In this document: one piece after another, positions 31,960 through 43,254 of the stretch | Layout: every line of letters begins with the position of its first letter | How positions within the stretch are numbered: the stretch's first letter is position 1 | Origin: Euborellia annulipes | Taxonomy: Eukaryota > Arthropoda > Insecta > Dermaptera > Anisolabididae | DNA: 64,000 bases | Reading direction: 5' to 3' | Assembly (NCBI GenBank): GCA_023213315.1 | Contig: JAKCPI010004294.1 | Location: 124,001 to 188,000, forward strand | The notes under the pieces: generated by a model | The model's input: only the letters and a program-made list of their open reading frames with translations | What the model was told of the DNA's origin: nothing | The model's database searches: none | Translations under genes and position numbers: made by a program

Positions 31960-32800
31960 ATAGACATTAAAAAGTAAAAATGTTTAAAAATTGTCCTAGA
32001 TAATAAATCGTCAGTCAAATTTTTATTAGATTAAACTAATTCGATGATTCTGTTTTGAAGTTTATATTATATTTATCAAAGCAAAAAACAAAATTCAAAA
32101 GTAATCAATTTTAAATTAAATTTAATTAATTACTTACGCCCAAGAACTACTTGCTAACTTGTAAATACCAAGTGTTTGGAATCACGGGAGGCTTGACAAT
32201 GGGTTAAATTTACTCGGTATTTACTGTTCACTATTTGTTTTTTAACTGATTACAAACTTGGTGAAACTTTGTAACTTTGACAGAAGGAAGCAAGTAACCT
32301 CTAGGACAGTTGGGAGAGCACTGGGAGTCGGAAGGAAATTGAGGTCTAAGAAGAGATTACGAAAAATATAGGGCGATTTTGCCCCGTGTCAGGGAGTTTA
32401 AAGTTCAACTTATATAAGTCATAAACTTGTAACACATCGATAAAAGATGATAAGTTTCACCTTAGAAGTATCTATACTTTGTTTAACGACTCTTTTTCTT
32501 ACTCTTCTCTTTAGTTTAAAAAATTTAAAAAAAATCCTAGTTTTTGTTAAATAATTATCTTTTAATCATAAGAAGCTAGTTGAAACAAAAGTGTATTAAC
32601 ATTCAAATTTGTTTCATTAGATCTTTATATTATTGAATTGTATTTATAATTTTAATGAAATATTTTCGCTCTTTTTCTATCTTTTATAGTTTGTAATCCC
32701 TACTTGATTACTGTAAATAATTTAGTAACATATATGCGAAGGTTATTTTGTTTTTAGCTAATAATATTTAATTAGCTCTCTGACCACAAAGGTGGCTTTC
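31960..32800. other. AT-rich non-coding stretch
   Basis: No feature recognised. Confidence 0.45.
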
Positions 32801-32817
32801 TTTATACGAATGAAAAT

Positions 32818-33165
32818 TTGCGATCCAGTTCAAAGGTTCGTCAAAGCGCATGTAGTGCAATTCTACAACTCTATGGAAATTTGATCAAAACCCGAGAAGA
32901 AATGAGATGCCTTTATTCATTCATTTCATATAATGAGCAATTAAAATTAGATTCCTATAATATTTTCTCTCTTTTCTTCTTTTTCTTTTTCTTTTTTTTT
33001 TTTGAAAGAAAAAAAATTAAGCCCCACTGGATGCTAAATCAGCTCAAACAAGTTTTGACAAGCGAACACAGTTCTTTTTTTTTGCATAGCCTCTTACAAA
33101 CTGCCAATGCGCTGAAATATTGGTTGAAAAATATTGCCTCTGATGATTTAAAAAAAATAAGGTGA
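32818..33165 (+). CDS. Possible exon pair of unknown gene
   Basis: Open without ATG support. The first part reads KVRQSACSAILQLYGNL and REEMRCLYSFISYNEQ. A pyrimidine-rich tract (TTTTCTTCTTTTTC..., 32967-33003) then looks like an intron 3' end. The second part reads HWMLNQLKQVLTSEHSS and LQTANALKYWLKNIAS, ending at a donor-like AAG|GTGAAT (33161-33166). Composition is less AT-biased than the surroundings and suggests helical protein. I do not recognise the family. No neighbouring exon was found. Confidence 0.35.
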   Translation: MRSSSKVRQSACSAILQLYGNLIKTREEMRCLYSFISYNEQLKLDSYNIFSLFFFFFFFFFFERKKIKPHWMLNQLKQVLTSEHSSFFLHSLLQTANALKYWLKNIASDDLKKIR

Positions 33166-33379
33166 ATTTTATATTTATTTGTTTTGTTTATAAGTCGACG
33201 AGCTAGCCAAAAAAATTTACATTTTAAAGCATTCTTATTATATCGACCTCTAATCTATTATTTTATTAATTATTCATTGTATAATACACAGAAAGAAACA
33301 ATATTTTATCTTCTAAAATTTTTTGGTTAAACACAAATTTAAATTCTATTTGTCATTTGCATTTATTTTAAGATTACGC

Positions 33380-33470
33380 TGCCCTCGGCTTGGTGTAGTT
33401 GGTAGCGTGCCTGCCTTGTATACCAAGGGTCGCGGGTTCGGATCCCATGCAGTCCGATGATTTTATTTAT
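33380..33470 (+). mobile_element. SINE-A' head
   Basis: GGCTTGGTGTAGTTGGTAGC contains an A-box matching TGGTGTAGTTGG, and GGGTTCGGATCCC is B-box-like. GCAGTCCGATGATTTTATTT joins it to the SINE-A body, which then decays. Plus orientation, no visible duplication. Confidence 0.7.
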
Positions 33471-33474
33471 TATC

Positions 33475-34110
33475 TTCGATAATCTTCAAATACTTGATTT
33501 ATTATAATAAATAATACAAAATGCAGGCCAAAAATTCATATAAAAACTAATAATTGTCATTTTGAAAGGTCACATGTTCGAACAATCCCTTTTATAAGCT
33601 TGTTTTATTTAAATTTATCTTTCAGTTTTAAAAATCATTTTTGGTAAATAAATAAATCACAATAGATTCGTAAATCGGAGATTATTTTTTTTTCCTGGAT
33701 TAAAAAAAAATGAAACACATTGTTTCTGATGTCCATGGCTTAAACCTAATTATAGATAATTTAAATTCGAGCATTGTTTTTACAAATAAGTTAAAAAACT
33801 GGATAGAAATGATTTCCATAGATAAATGAACCAACCTAGAGGCAAGTCAAATAAATGATCGTTTACTTAAACCAAATAATCATTCCAGTTTGCATTCGAT
33901 TAGATTTTGCCGAGTCTAGCAAAGTGAATTAAGTCAGATCTTTGGATTAAATAATAAGATTTAATTTAACAAATTGTAACCGGCAAATTAATTATTTTAA
34001 TTTAATTTTATTTCCAATTCTAATTTCTCAATATTATTTTTTATTTTTTTATTTTATCTAATTCATTTATTTTTCTCAAGTAGAAAATCCGTTTATTTTC
34101 TCTAAAATTT
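33475..34110. other. AT-rich non-coding stretch
   Basis: Nothing recognised. Confidence 0.45.
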
Positions 34111-34116
34111 TTCTAA

Positions 34117-34407
34117 CGTATTTTTAACGACTTTTGTATAAAATTTCCGTCGCCTCATGCAAACGACACGAGCACGATTCAATTGCTTTGTGACTCTCGT
34201 CCTGAACAGTTGCATTGGCTATTCACAATATTTTTGCGTCCTGCAAAATTAATTCGGGCCAACTTCATCACATTTATTATAAAATTAATTTTGTTTGTTT
34301 TTCTTTTTTCCTTTATTCAGAGCTTTGGGTTGTTACATGTCGTATTATTATCAGACAGAAAAAAAATATACCATAAACCAGATTCTTTCCTATTTGCAAA
34401 TATGTGA
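34117..34407 (+). CDS. Possible exon(s) of unknown gene
   Basis: An open frame of about 96 codons. The first part reads ANDTSTIQLLCDSRPEQLHW and IFLRPAKLIRANF, with balanced composition. It is followed by a classic acceptor-like tract TTTTTCTTTTTTCCTTTATT then CAG (ending 34320). The second part can be read in two open frames, one ending DSFLFANM. A two-exon gene end is possible; a transposon relic or chance frame is also possible. Confidence 0.28.
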   Translation, partial: RIFNDFCIKFPSPHANDTSTIQLLCDSRPEQLHWLFTIFLRPAKLIRANFITFIIKLILFVFLFSFIQSFGLLHVVLLSDRKKIYHKPDSFLFANM

Positions 34408-34680
34408 TTTACTGTTACATTAAATATATAAGCCTCTTCCCAAAAAATTTTGAATTATTTCGTCAAAATATATGTATATCTCCTAGTTGAATTCAATGTC
34501 CTAATCCTTTCTTGAGAATTTCTACCCAAAGGGTATTTTCCCCCCCTCTCCTATTCACATGGAAACACGAGTTCGAAAATGGTCAAATCGTGTTTGGGTA
34601 TTGTCTTAATCGGATAAATCCTCTCTAATCCCCATACTAGTCTTCTATCAATTACAATAATTCTTTTAAGTTTTTTATAT

Positions 34681-34760
34681 GCCCTCGGGCCTTGGTGTAG
34701 TTGCTAGCGTGCTAGTCTTCTATCCCAAGGTTTCGGATCCCAGACAGTCCGATAGATCCG
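34681..34760 (+). mobile_element. SINE-A' head, diverged
   Basis: GCCTTGGTGTAGTTGCTAGC and GGTTTCGGATCCCAGACAG, then TCCGATAGATCC. Same order as 33380 and 59303, with substitutions in both boxes. Confidence 0.6.
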
Positions 34761-34769
34761 AGTTGAAAT

Positions 34770-36255
34770 ATCCTTAGATAATTTTGAAAGAAATATCTAC
34801 CTATCCTATGTTCATTAGTCTGCCTTCGATTTTGTTGTGAAATTCACAAAGTTAAAGGGAGTTAAAAGATAAATAGGCATCTCGAGTTAAAGACACATTC
34901 ACCTTAAAATATCTGCCAGTGCAATAAAAACTCTTTTGAAAAATTCAGAGAAATATCCGAAACTATTTCGAAATATAATATAACAAAAAAAAAAGTAATA
35001 ACCTTATTCACCTATCTTTTTTAAAATTAGATTAATGCAAATAAAAAAAAAAAATAAATTCTCTAGGCTATAACTTTTAAATAATGATTATTCAATCAGA
35101 TGATTTTATTCCAATAAGAATAGTCTAATAAAACTTCACGAACAATTTATGAGTGGCTCAGCTAATTTTCATTTGGTTGAAAGTTTTTCAAGCAATTAAA
35201 CTCTTTCTTGTTTGATTGAAAATTTGAGATATAAAGACAGCCGAGTGACTGTTCTTTCAAATGAACAACTGTTCGTTTTAATTTAGTTTAAAAGAAATTG
35301 AATCAGAGGGGCTTTAAGAGTTGAATAAAATGCAATTAAATGGTTTTATTTTCACCCTCCGGGTCTCATTTGTTTTTCAATCCCAAAGGTAAAGGCTGAT
35401 TTAATAGCCTTTGCTTGTTAGACATTATATATTCCTTAAATATTAAATGAAAGAAATACATTCCATCTTGGCCCCATCTAAATAACTATTTCGGTTAAGA
35501 AATGAAGCTAGATTAAGTATAGGATCAATCTTAAGAAAAATAAAACCAAGATGAAATCCGCATATCATAAGAGTTCATAAAGTTTTATTACTTTAAATAA
35601 ATTTAAAATTGATGGGAAAAAATAATATAATCTTTAATGTTATATTCTCATTTTAAATTTAAAATATAAAATCTAGTTTGTATTAAATATTTATTCACAC
35701 TTTCAATTATTATATAAAAAGATGTGAGTTTGTAGTATCTTATGTAATTTCTAAAATATGAGGAGACAAGAATTTGAGTATTTTGGAAAAAAAACTTTGA
35801 TTTCTAAATAAATCTAGGGTTACAGAAATTAGTAGTTGTATTATTGGGATGTAGACAACCCAAAATATTACACTATAAGCCAAAAACAAAGATAACCAGC
35901 TTTAGAGATAGCATTCCTTTTTTACTTCAGCGTTTTGATGCTCTACTTATTATCATTTATGAAATAAAAATAAATTATTTTAAGAAATATTGTCCATACA
36001 GATGTTCATAGACGAAAGTAAGCTCTCTCAATGGCTAAAGTAGACATGATCTTAATAATAACTCTTAGCATTTTAGGGGAACAGCTTTAACTACTACTCC
36101 GGCTTAAAACAGTGCTTCTTGTATTTTTTTTATTATAGAGATTTTTTCGCGACCCCAGATATTAAGTATAAAATATGGATATATTAATAAAAAATAAGTA
36201 TTTTCCTATAAATAATTTATCACTTTGGTAAACAATATGAAAAAAAAATCGTTTA
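34770..36255. other. AT-rich non-coding stretch
   Basis: No gene or repeat recognised. Confidence 0.45.
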
Positions 36256-36263
36256 GTATATTT

Positions 36264-36533
36264 GGGAGCGTACAAGTATTACGCAATTTGGGGGGAGGGG
36301 GTCTCGTAAAACGTTACCATGCGTTACAAGGGGGAAGAGGAGGGGTTGAACAAGGCGTTACGTAACTGGTATTTTAGCGACTTTCCGATACCTTGCGAAA
36401 CATAATTGTGACTTTTAGATAAAAATGGCCACTTAATATGTTTGTTGTATGTATAATGTTACATGGGGGGAGGGGGGTCAAAAAATCTTCAAAAATTGCG
36501 TTACGTAATACTTGTAAGGTCCCTTTTTATATA
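36264..36533. mobile_element. TIR MITE, GGGAGCGTACAAGTATTACG ends
   Basis: The left end GGGAGCGTACAAGTATTACG and the right end CGTAATACTTGTAAGGTCCC are inverted repeats of about 20 bp. G-rich tracts follow each terminus (GGGGGGAGGGGGTC and its repeat near 36464). The flanks TTT/TTT could be a 3-bp target duplication. The superfamily is not assigned. A long (AT)n run follows on the right (36534-36590). Confidence 0.7.
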
Positions 36534-36538
36534 TATAT

Positions 36539-36570
<32 letters not shown>

Positions 36571-36654
36571 AATGTATAGGTCTATATATAAATAAAATAT
36601 TTAATATATATTATTACGTAATCACATAAAAAATGTCTGTTAACTATTAATATT

Positions 36655-36918
36655 TTTTTTTTTTTTTTTTTTAAACATTCACACTTTTTTCTCATTCACA
36701 CTCACATTCACACAGCCTTTTCGGCAACTTAGGCCATATAAGACATTTGACGATAACCGTTATTTATGAATTTATCTATATTAGGGTCCAGGCATTCTTA
36801 TTTAAGCCATTTGGTATCCAATTGGCTTAAATAAAATCATCGGACTGCCTGGGGTCCGAACCCGCGACGTTTGGTATACGAGGTTAGTAGGCTAACCTCT
36901 ACGCCAAGCCCCGAGGAC
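36655..36918 (-). mobile_element. SINE-A, TSD AACTATTAATATT
   Basis: The exact 13-bp target duplication AACTATTAATATT occurs at 36642-36654 and 36919-36931. Full length in minus orientation, with T-tail, CACTCACATTCAC, TTTTCGGCAACTTAGGCC, body hairpin and tRNA-like head. Confidence 0.92.
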
Positions 36919-36934
36919 AACTATTAATATTATT

Positions 36935-38840
36935 AAAAATGGTAAATAGAAACTCTTAAGAGGAGCAAATTTTTTTCTTTTCCAGCAAGTTTTAATAAAA
37001 TCCGAAACTCTACATCAAAATTCGTTTGATATTTAATCATTTATTTTAAAATTTTTGACAGCGTAAAAAAAAATGTTTTTGCTCTCTGTCATGAAAACGA
37101 AATACTTGTGCTGACATTTTTTTTTTCCTCCAGGTTGTTACTATCTGCAAAAATTTAAATCAGTTAATGACATATTCAATATTTTATTTTTAATAAAAAA
37201 AAAAAAATAATAAATAAATAAATAACAGTTAAATAAAAAAATTTAATAAAAGATTAAAAATTTCCATTTGATGTCCAATACAACAGCTAATTTTTTTATT
37301 ACCACCAACCACCCACCACCCACCTTGAAAACGTTCATTTCATATGACATCAACAAATGAGCGGACCTAATTGAAAATATTATAAAACTAAAATTATTAT
37401 TAAAACCCTCCTAATTATAATTAATTGAAGGGGAGAAAAGGATTCCCACTCACGGCGACACAATAAATTATGTAACGTTCTAATGAATAAGGCTTCTAAC
37501 CAATTAACTAAAGCCTTTCGGCCCAATAAAGATTAAAAAAGTGTTTTATAAATGATTTTCCAGACAACCTAAAAATTAATTAGAACATTCTATCATCTTT
37601 TTTTTTTTTTTTTTGTTATATTTGTTAAGGTAATCTTGACTAGATTAAAATGAAAAAAGATAAAATGAAACAAGAGGAAAGTGGATCTTTCTAGTAATGT
37701 GATGATTTCTTTGATCGTAATTCATTAAAAAGAAAAAAGAAAAAATAACTCTTTTGAAAACGAAACATAAAGAATCAAAGAAACATTGATAAAGAAGAAT
37801 CGCTATTTTGATAAAATGGTTTCTAATCAAGTTCAAACTCAAAAGAAGACGTAATATTTATTTTTTTTTACTTATTTAGAAATCTAATTTCGAAAAGTAA
37901 AAATTGAAAAAAAAAAAAACATACAGTATACTTACCTATCTATAAATATAAAAATTTTATTTATATAAATCTAATAGGGTCTAATAATATATATACTTAT
38001 TTATAAATATTTTTGTTATGTACCAGTACCTATATAGGCTAATACATGTATGTAAAAATTTGTTCCAGATAAGGACATGTTATGATCAATATTTTCTTAA
38101 AGGATGCATTTTAAAATATATACTTAAAATCCCATAATATTATAATTTTTGCTATATTTTTTAAAGAACTTTTCTTTTTTGGAAACTGTTGCCGTTTCAG
38201 TGGCCACCCCGAAGCCCGACTGGAATTGATCTCATCATAATCAAAATAATTCTACTTTATCGATCTATCTTCCAAATCATGAAAACTTTCATTTATTAAT
38301 TTTAATTTAAAATTTAAAAAAAAATATTTTTATTAAATAGCTGCGCAACCCTTTCTGCTTCTGATTTTTCTCCAAATTGAGTCATTCAGCATCATTGTTG
38401 GTTGAGTAGAAAAAAATGTTCTATAATTTGTTAAAATCAAAATGTATTTAATAACACTCACTACGTCCAAGTGGTCTTACTTGTTAGATGCCTAAAGAGA
38501 CCTTAAATAAAAAAAAAAAAAAAAAACTAATTACATTATTATTATTATTTTTAATCAAATCATTCAATTTTGGTTCTTTTATTTTATCTTTCCAAAATTT
38601 AATTCAGATTGAACGGTTGGGGGAGAAGTTAATTTTAATTTAGGGCTAATTTCTATTTTTTTTTTTTTCTCAAATTAATCGATAACCAATATATTAAATA
38701 GAAAAATTAGCAATTTTTTGATATTTTTTAAAAATATTTTATCACTACAGGACTGTAGCCATGAAAGGATATTGAGGCCCACCGAATTCCTCTCTCTCCT
38801 CCACTCCGAAATCCTGAAAAATTATACAATAAATAAAAAG
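36935..38840. other. AT-rich non-coding stretch
   Basis: Poly-A/T runs (37196-37207, 37600-37614, 38509-38525) and a CCACCA-rich patch near 37303-37324. There is no convincing frame. Confidence 0.45.
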
Positions 38841-38852
38841 AATTATATAGAG

Positions 38853-39205
38853 CAGTGGTTCCCAACCGGTGTGCCCCGGCACCCAAGGGTGCCGCGAGAA
38901 TGCCTAAGGGGTGCCGCGAGATATTTAGATGAAAAAAAAAATAAAAATAAAGAGGCGAAAAAATAAAGTTTTGCTAAAAAAAAGGTCAAATGATTAAAAT
39001 GAAAGAGGCAAAATTTTCCGTAGATCGAAAAAAATTAAGCTTTGCCAAAAAAAAAGGTCAAATGATTTTCTCGCAAGGGAAAAAAATTTGCCCCAGAGCG
39101 GAAAAATTTTGATAGGGAAAAAAAAGGAAGGGTGCCGCAGGTGTGTAATATTATTCCCAACGCACCTTTGGGGTGCCGTGGACTTCAAAAGGTTGGGAAA
39201 CGCTG
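38853..39205. mobile_element. hAT-type MITE, TSD ATATAGAG
   Basis: The terminal inverted repeats are CAGTGGTTCCCAACC and GGTTGGGAAACGCTG. The exact 8-bp duplication ATATAGAG occurs at 38845-38852 and 39206-39213. GGGTGCCGCGAG repeats lie inside the left end and GGGTGCCG near the right. The interior has two copies of AAAGGTCAAATGATT, a motif also found in the unrelated hAT at 16021-17687. Confidence 0.92.
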
Positions 39206-39473
39206 ATATAGAGGAAACATGGTGTTAAATATTTAAATACTGTTAGAAAATATTTTTTTATTTTATTTTTTTTTTTACCGAGACCAGAGTCACTGGTCAC
39301 ATTTGCAATTTGTGAATCAGTGCGTCTCGGAGAATAAGAAGACCGATTTATGCCCCGATTAAAAATTTTTTTTTTCTCGGGTTCCTATATCTGCAACATA
39401 CTTTACTTTGCCATTGGGCAAATGGTTTTTCCGACGGCCATTTAATTAAGTTAAAAAAAAAAAAAAAATTTTT

Positions 39474-39528
39474 ACGTTTGGTATACGAGGTTAGCACTCT
39501 AACCCCTACACCAAGCCTCGAGGGCAAT
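39474..39528 (-). mobile_element. SINE-A head fragment
   Basis: ACGTTTGGTATACGAGGTTA, then GCACTCTAACCCCTACACC and CCTCGAGGGC. Only the 5' head remains, preceded by an A-run. Confidence 0.65.
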
Positions 39529-39632
39529 ATTTTTTATTTTCTTTAAAATTTAGTAATTTGGAAGGGGTGGATTACCTCTAGGATTATCACAACCACTTCA
39601 TCGAAAAAACTTTTATCAAAAAATGCTACTTA

Positions 39633-39792
39633 GCCCTTGGACTATGGTTCGGAGGTAGTTTCTGCCTCTTGTGCCTGGGGTCAAGGGTTCGCATCCCGTC
39701 TCATGTGAATTGGTTACCAATCAATTGAAATAAATAGAGACGGGGTCTAAATGGCCTCCGATGCTGATAAAGACCTTAAGTAAAATAAAAAC
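39633..39792 (+). mobile_element. SINE-B, TSD ATGCTACTTA
   Basis: The exact 10-bp target duplication ATGCTACTTA occurs at 39623-39632 and 39793-39802. The tRNA-like head contains AAGGGTTCGCATCCC (B-box). The body has GAATTGGTTACCAATCAATT and AAATAAATAGAGACGGGGTC; the tail is TAAATGGCCTCCGATGCTG, ATAAAGACCTTAAGTAAAAT then A-rich. About 160 bp. Confidence 0.88.
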
Positions 39793-39804
39793 ATGCTACT
39801 TATT

Positions 39805-42525
39805 CTATTCCTGTTTATTTTGAAATTCATTTTTGTTTATTTCTAATGTTAATCTTATAGCCTATTATTTTATTAAGTTTTTTAAAGATAACTGTTTACT
39901 ATAATTAGAAATTTGCATTTGTTTTGGAATATTTTTTTAAAAATAATATAACACATTGATATAGCTGAATAGCTGCCAAAAACTAAGTAAAAGATTTATT
40001 ATATAGAGATACTAATAAATTTACTTAACTTGATTAAAATCTAATCATTGATTGAGTTATGGGATGAAGAAAAAAAAATATACCATTGCACATCATTTAT
40101 TGCTAATGTGTTATATTTATCTTTTATATTCTAATATTTATATGTAAAAAAAATGATGAATTGTTTAAATAACTAAATTTTTCGGTAAGTTACAGTCGTT
40201 CAAAAAAGAAAAATATGATGTACGATTGAATTAAGTATTAGTAATAGTGGCCTCTAAATTTTATATCTAATTTTTAAATAAAACTAGACATTAAAGGTAT
40301 TTAAAATTACCCTTTTTCTTTGTTATCATGAGCGCTAGTTCTCGTAGTCCCCATTTGTAATCACTTCTTCTTCTCAAACCTATTTAATACCATTCGTCCA
40401 AGACAAATTCTCTTGACGTGACTTTGTCATGTCAGGTATGCTTGCCAATGGACCACAGAAACTAATTATCTAACGTTAATTAGAAAGAATTTTTACAATA
40501 ATAAAAAAAATATGATATTATGATTGATATGCAAAAGAGGGCGTTAATCTCATTCCCCCTCTCTTGATCCATCTTCCTCGTCACCTGCACAAGACTATTG
40601 AAACCATTTGTGTGCAATTGGACCGATTTGTATTTATAATTAATTAGCGATTAGTGATTAATAATTAATTAATATTAATCTCCCTGTAGCAAGCTATATG
40701 TTGTTAACCCTCGTCCATTTGGAGAGCAAAAACAATTTGTAATTTCCCAACTAACTTTAGCTTTTATATATTACTATTTACTGCATAAAAAATACGCTTG
40801 TCATATTTTTTTTTTGTTTGTGAATATCAAAATTTCCAGTTAATTTTTAATCTGTCTCAAAAATGAGAAAAAAAATCTGCTTTATTTCAAAATGGCGTCT
40901 GGTGGATAAAAAATTCCATAAAGCACTTATTTTGTCCGCTTGGTCTGAATAGCTGTTCGTCCATCTGTCTATCGGAATCGGAAAGCAAGAAAAAAGAGAG
41001 GAAAATCGATTTTGATGACATTTGATATTGGGACATTTTACAAAAAAAGTTGCCAAGTCGTTTTAATTTCCATTTAGTCTCCAGACAACTTAAAGGCTCT
41101 TAAATTTAAGAGATAAACAAACAAAAAAAGAGAGAGAAAAGCTGACAAAGGTGCAAACAACGAGAAAACCATCCATTTGTTATTAATTAATATCTTTAGA
41201 TAAGTCTTTTTTTTTAATATTATTTAGGCCTACATTTGTTAATACAAATCTTCTTATGGACTTATGGAATTTGTAAAACAAAAAAAAAAAAAAAAAGATT
41301 ATACTTCTTGCGAAACAGGAATATCCCTCTGGGGAGTTTTGAATGTTTACAAGAGTTATTTTTACTTTCTATACATATATCAATATCGATATCTATACTA
41401 GTATATTTTTTACATCTTGCTTCGCTATTTTTGATCTAATATTGTTGGCATACATATCTTCTCTCTTCTTTCTTTATTTAATTTATTTTTGAAAAAATTC
41501 AAAATAAAATATTCTCATTGGTAATCGAATCTATTCCTTTACAAAGGAGAATCTTTTAGAAAAGCTCTTTTTTTGTTCAAATAACTGACCTAGATCAAAA
41601 TTTAGTTCTATATATTTTAATAATATAGCACGTGACCTTTTTTATTATATAGAATTTCCTTCCATTGAACAAAGCCCCAAAATAGTCTTCAGTCAGAATT
41701 TACTTTATTTCCTTTATCCAATTCCTCCTTAAGAATATATATTTAACTTAATCCTATATTTATTCCTTCGTATCCAACCGAATCTCTAAAATTTTTATAT
41801 AAAATATAAACATAAATTCTATTGTTCGACTTTATTAATCTAATTTCTATCCTTCAAGTTATATGAATTTTGATGTTATCTTATTGTTAGTTTGAACATC
41901 AAAATTAGCTTGGAGCTGAGTTCCATAAATTGGCATCTTAACTCGCTTTGTTTCCAATATATATAACCTTTAATGGTTTCGTATACCTGGAGATGATGAA
42001 GGCAGCCGATGTCTAAAAGCGGGTTTTAAATAAACACAGCATAATAATATACGAAAGGAAAGTGAGAGATAATTCAATCTAAATATTTACCGAAAATGAT
42101 TATTTAATAAATTTTAATTTTATTATGCAAAAAGCAAATGATGTTAATATTATTTGTTAATATCATCCGTCCAATGGAATAAAAAAAAAAAAATATGTGA
42201 AAATCAAATTTTGATTTGAATAAGGGAGAGGACAACTCCCAAACGCCCTAGGACAAAAAAATATAAATTGCAAAACAAGAGCTGACAGTAAAATATACTC
42301 TTCATACATCCTGCATCTTAAAAAAAAAAAAAAAAAAAAAAAAACGCCATGCATTTTTCAAAACTCTATTTTATTAGACTTAGATTACTCTTGGAAACAA
42401 GGAAATGCTATGAAATTTTCTGAATCTTATTTGGCTGAGATGATTTATAGAGTCCATTGTTTTAGCAGCTCACTGACTTTCGAGGCTCAGAGAAATATAC
42501 AGTCCCAAAAATTAAATCTTTTACG
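39805..42525. other. AT-rich non-coding stretch
   Basis: There is no supported gene. A minus frame at 40847-41056 (69 codons) has fairly balanced composition but no splice evidence. The sequence near 41990 (GGAGATGATGAAGGCAGCCG) faintly recalls the hammerhead-like unit but lacks its core. Poly-A runs lie near 41280 and 42320-42342. Confidence 0.4.
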
Positions 42526-42532
42526 GTGAAGG

Positions 42533-42724
42533 ATGTTCGTTCATGCTCCTCAAATCGTACGAAATGCTGCTCCCACTCCAATTGAGAGAGGGTTCTACAT
42601 TTTGCCAATTACGTCATTCGGGAACGAAAAAAAGACGATTATCGAAGTGACTAGTCTCAACACATTTATACCTCAAAAACAGTTAATAAATAAAAAATTC
42701 ATTATATTTGACGGAAGTGAATAG
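42533..42724 (+). CDS. Short open frame next to the foldback, uncertain
   Basis: 63 codons starting at an ATG just after an in-frame stop. It reads MFVHAPQIVRNAAPTP, then SFGNEKKTIIEVTSLN, and stops at the foldback border. Composition is less AT-rich than the flanks. No family recognised. It could belong to the adjacent element or be chance. Confidence 0.25.
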   Translation: MFVHAPQIVRNAAPTPIERGFYILPITSFGNEKKTIIEVTSLNTFIPQKQLINKKFIIFDGSE

Positions 42725-42740
42725 CTGATAAATGCGCCAG

Positions 42741-42780
42741 AGCCAAAGTTTCAGTCGCATATAGGACCATCTTCAGGGCT
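42741..42780 (-). ncRNA. Hammerhead-ribozyme-like motif (left end of foldback)
   Basis: On the minus strand: AGCC, CUGAAGA, U, stem II GGUC/GACU, GAAAC, then UUU where the partner has GUC, then GGCU. Stem I (AGCC/GGCU) is intact, but the cleavage-site triplet is mutated, so this arm is probably dead. Confidence 0.5.
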
Positions 42781-43032
42781 ATAATACAACTGATACATTT
42801 GAACATCAATATCACAATTTTTTTTTAGTTATAACAAAATTTAACATAATATTTACCCAAGCCATTGTCAACACATTGATTCTCCAGTGGTCATATTGGC
42901 TCATATCCTCCACTGGAGGATCAATATTTTGACAATGGCTTGGTAAATATTATGTTAAATTGTAAACGAATTATGTATTGTTATAACTAAAAAAATTGTG
43001 ATATTGATGTTTAAATGTATCAGTTGTATTAT

Positions 43033-43072
43033 AGCCCTGAGGATGGTCTTATATGTGACTGAAACGTCGGCT
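43033..43072 (+). ncRNA. Hammerhead-ribozyme-like motif (right end of foldback)
   Basis: Stem I AGCC (43033-43036) pairs with GGCT (43069-43072). CTGAGGA is followed by one T, stem II GGTC/GACT with an 8-base loop, then GAAAC and GTC. Stem III is the palindrome ACGT with no loop, which on its own could only pair between two molecules. The core follows CUGANGA...GAAA...GUC. Confidence 0.55.
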
Positions 43073-43254
43073 CTGGCACATTAATTAATAAATACTACAT
43101 ACAATACATAAAACTACTACAATAAAAACTACTAGCTGTTTGCTCATTGGAGAAATCCAAAAATCTTTAAACTAAAAATTCAATAGATGAACTAACTATC
43201 TACTCATTGGAATTATTTGGACAGAAGAACCAATTTCCAATCTGTTTTCTAGAA

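Larger units (their letters stand above)
42726..43085. mobile_element. Near-perfect foldback with hammerhead-like motifs at both ends
   Basis: The arms (about 42727-42895 and 42903-43084) are long inverted repeats meeting at CTCCAGTGG...CCACTGGAG. Shared sequences include TTGACAATGGCTTGG and AAATATTATGTTAAATT. Each outer end carries a hammerhead-like motif pointing outward: minus at 42741-42780, plus at 43033-43072. There is no coding. No target duplication was identified. Confidence 0.75.

Noticed and set aside
41985..42020. Another hammerhead-like unit (GATGATGAAGGCAGCCGATG)
   Set aside because: Lacks the CUGANGA and GAAA core order and shows no stem I pairing.
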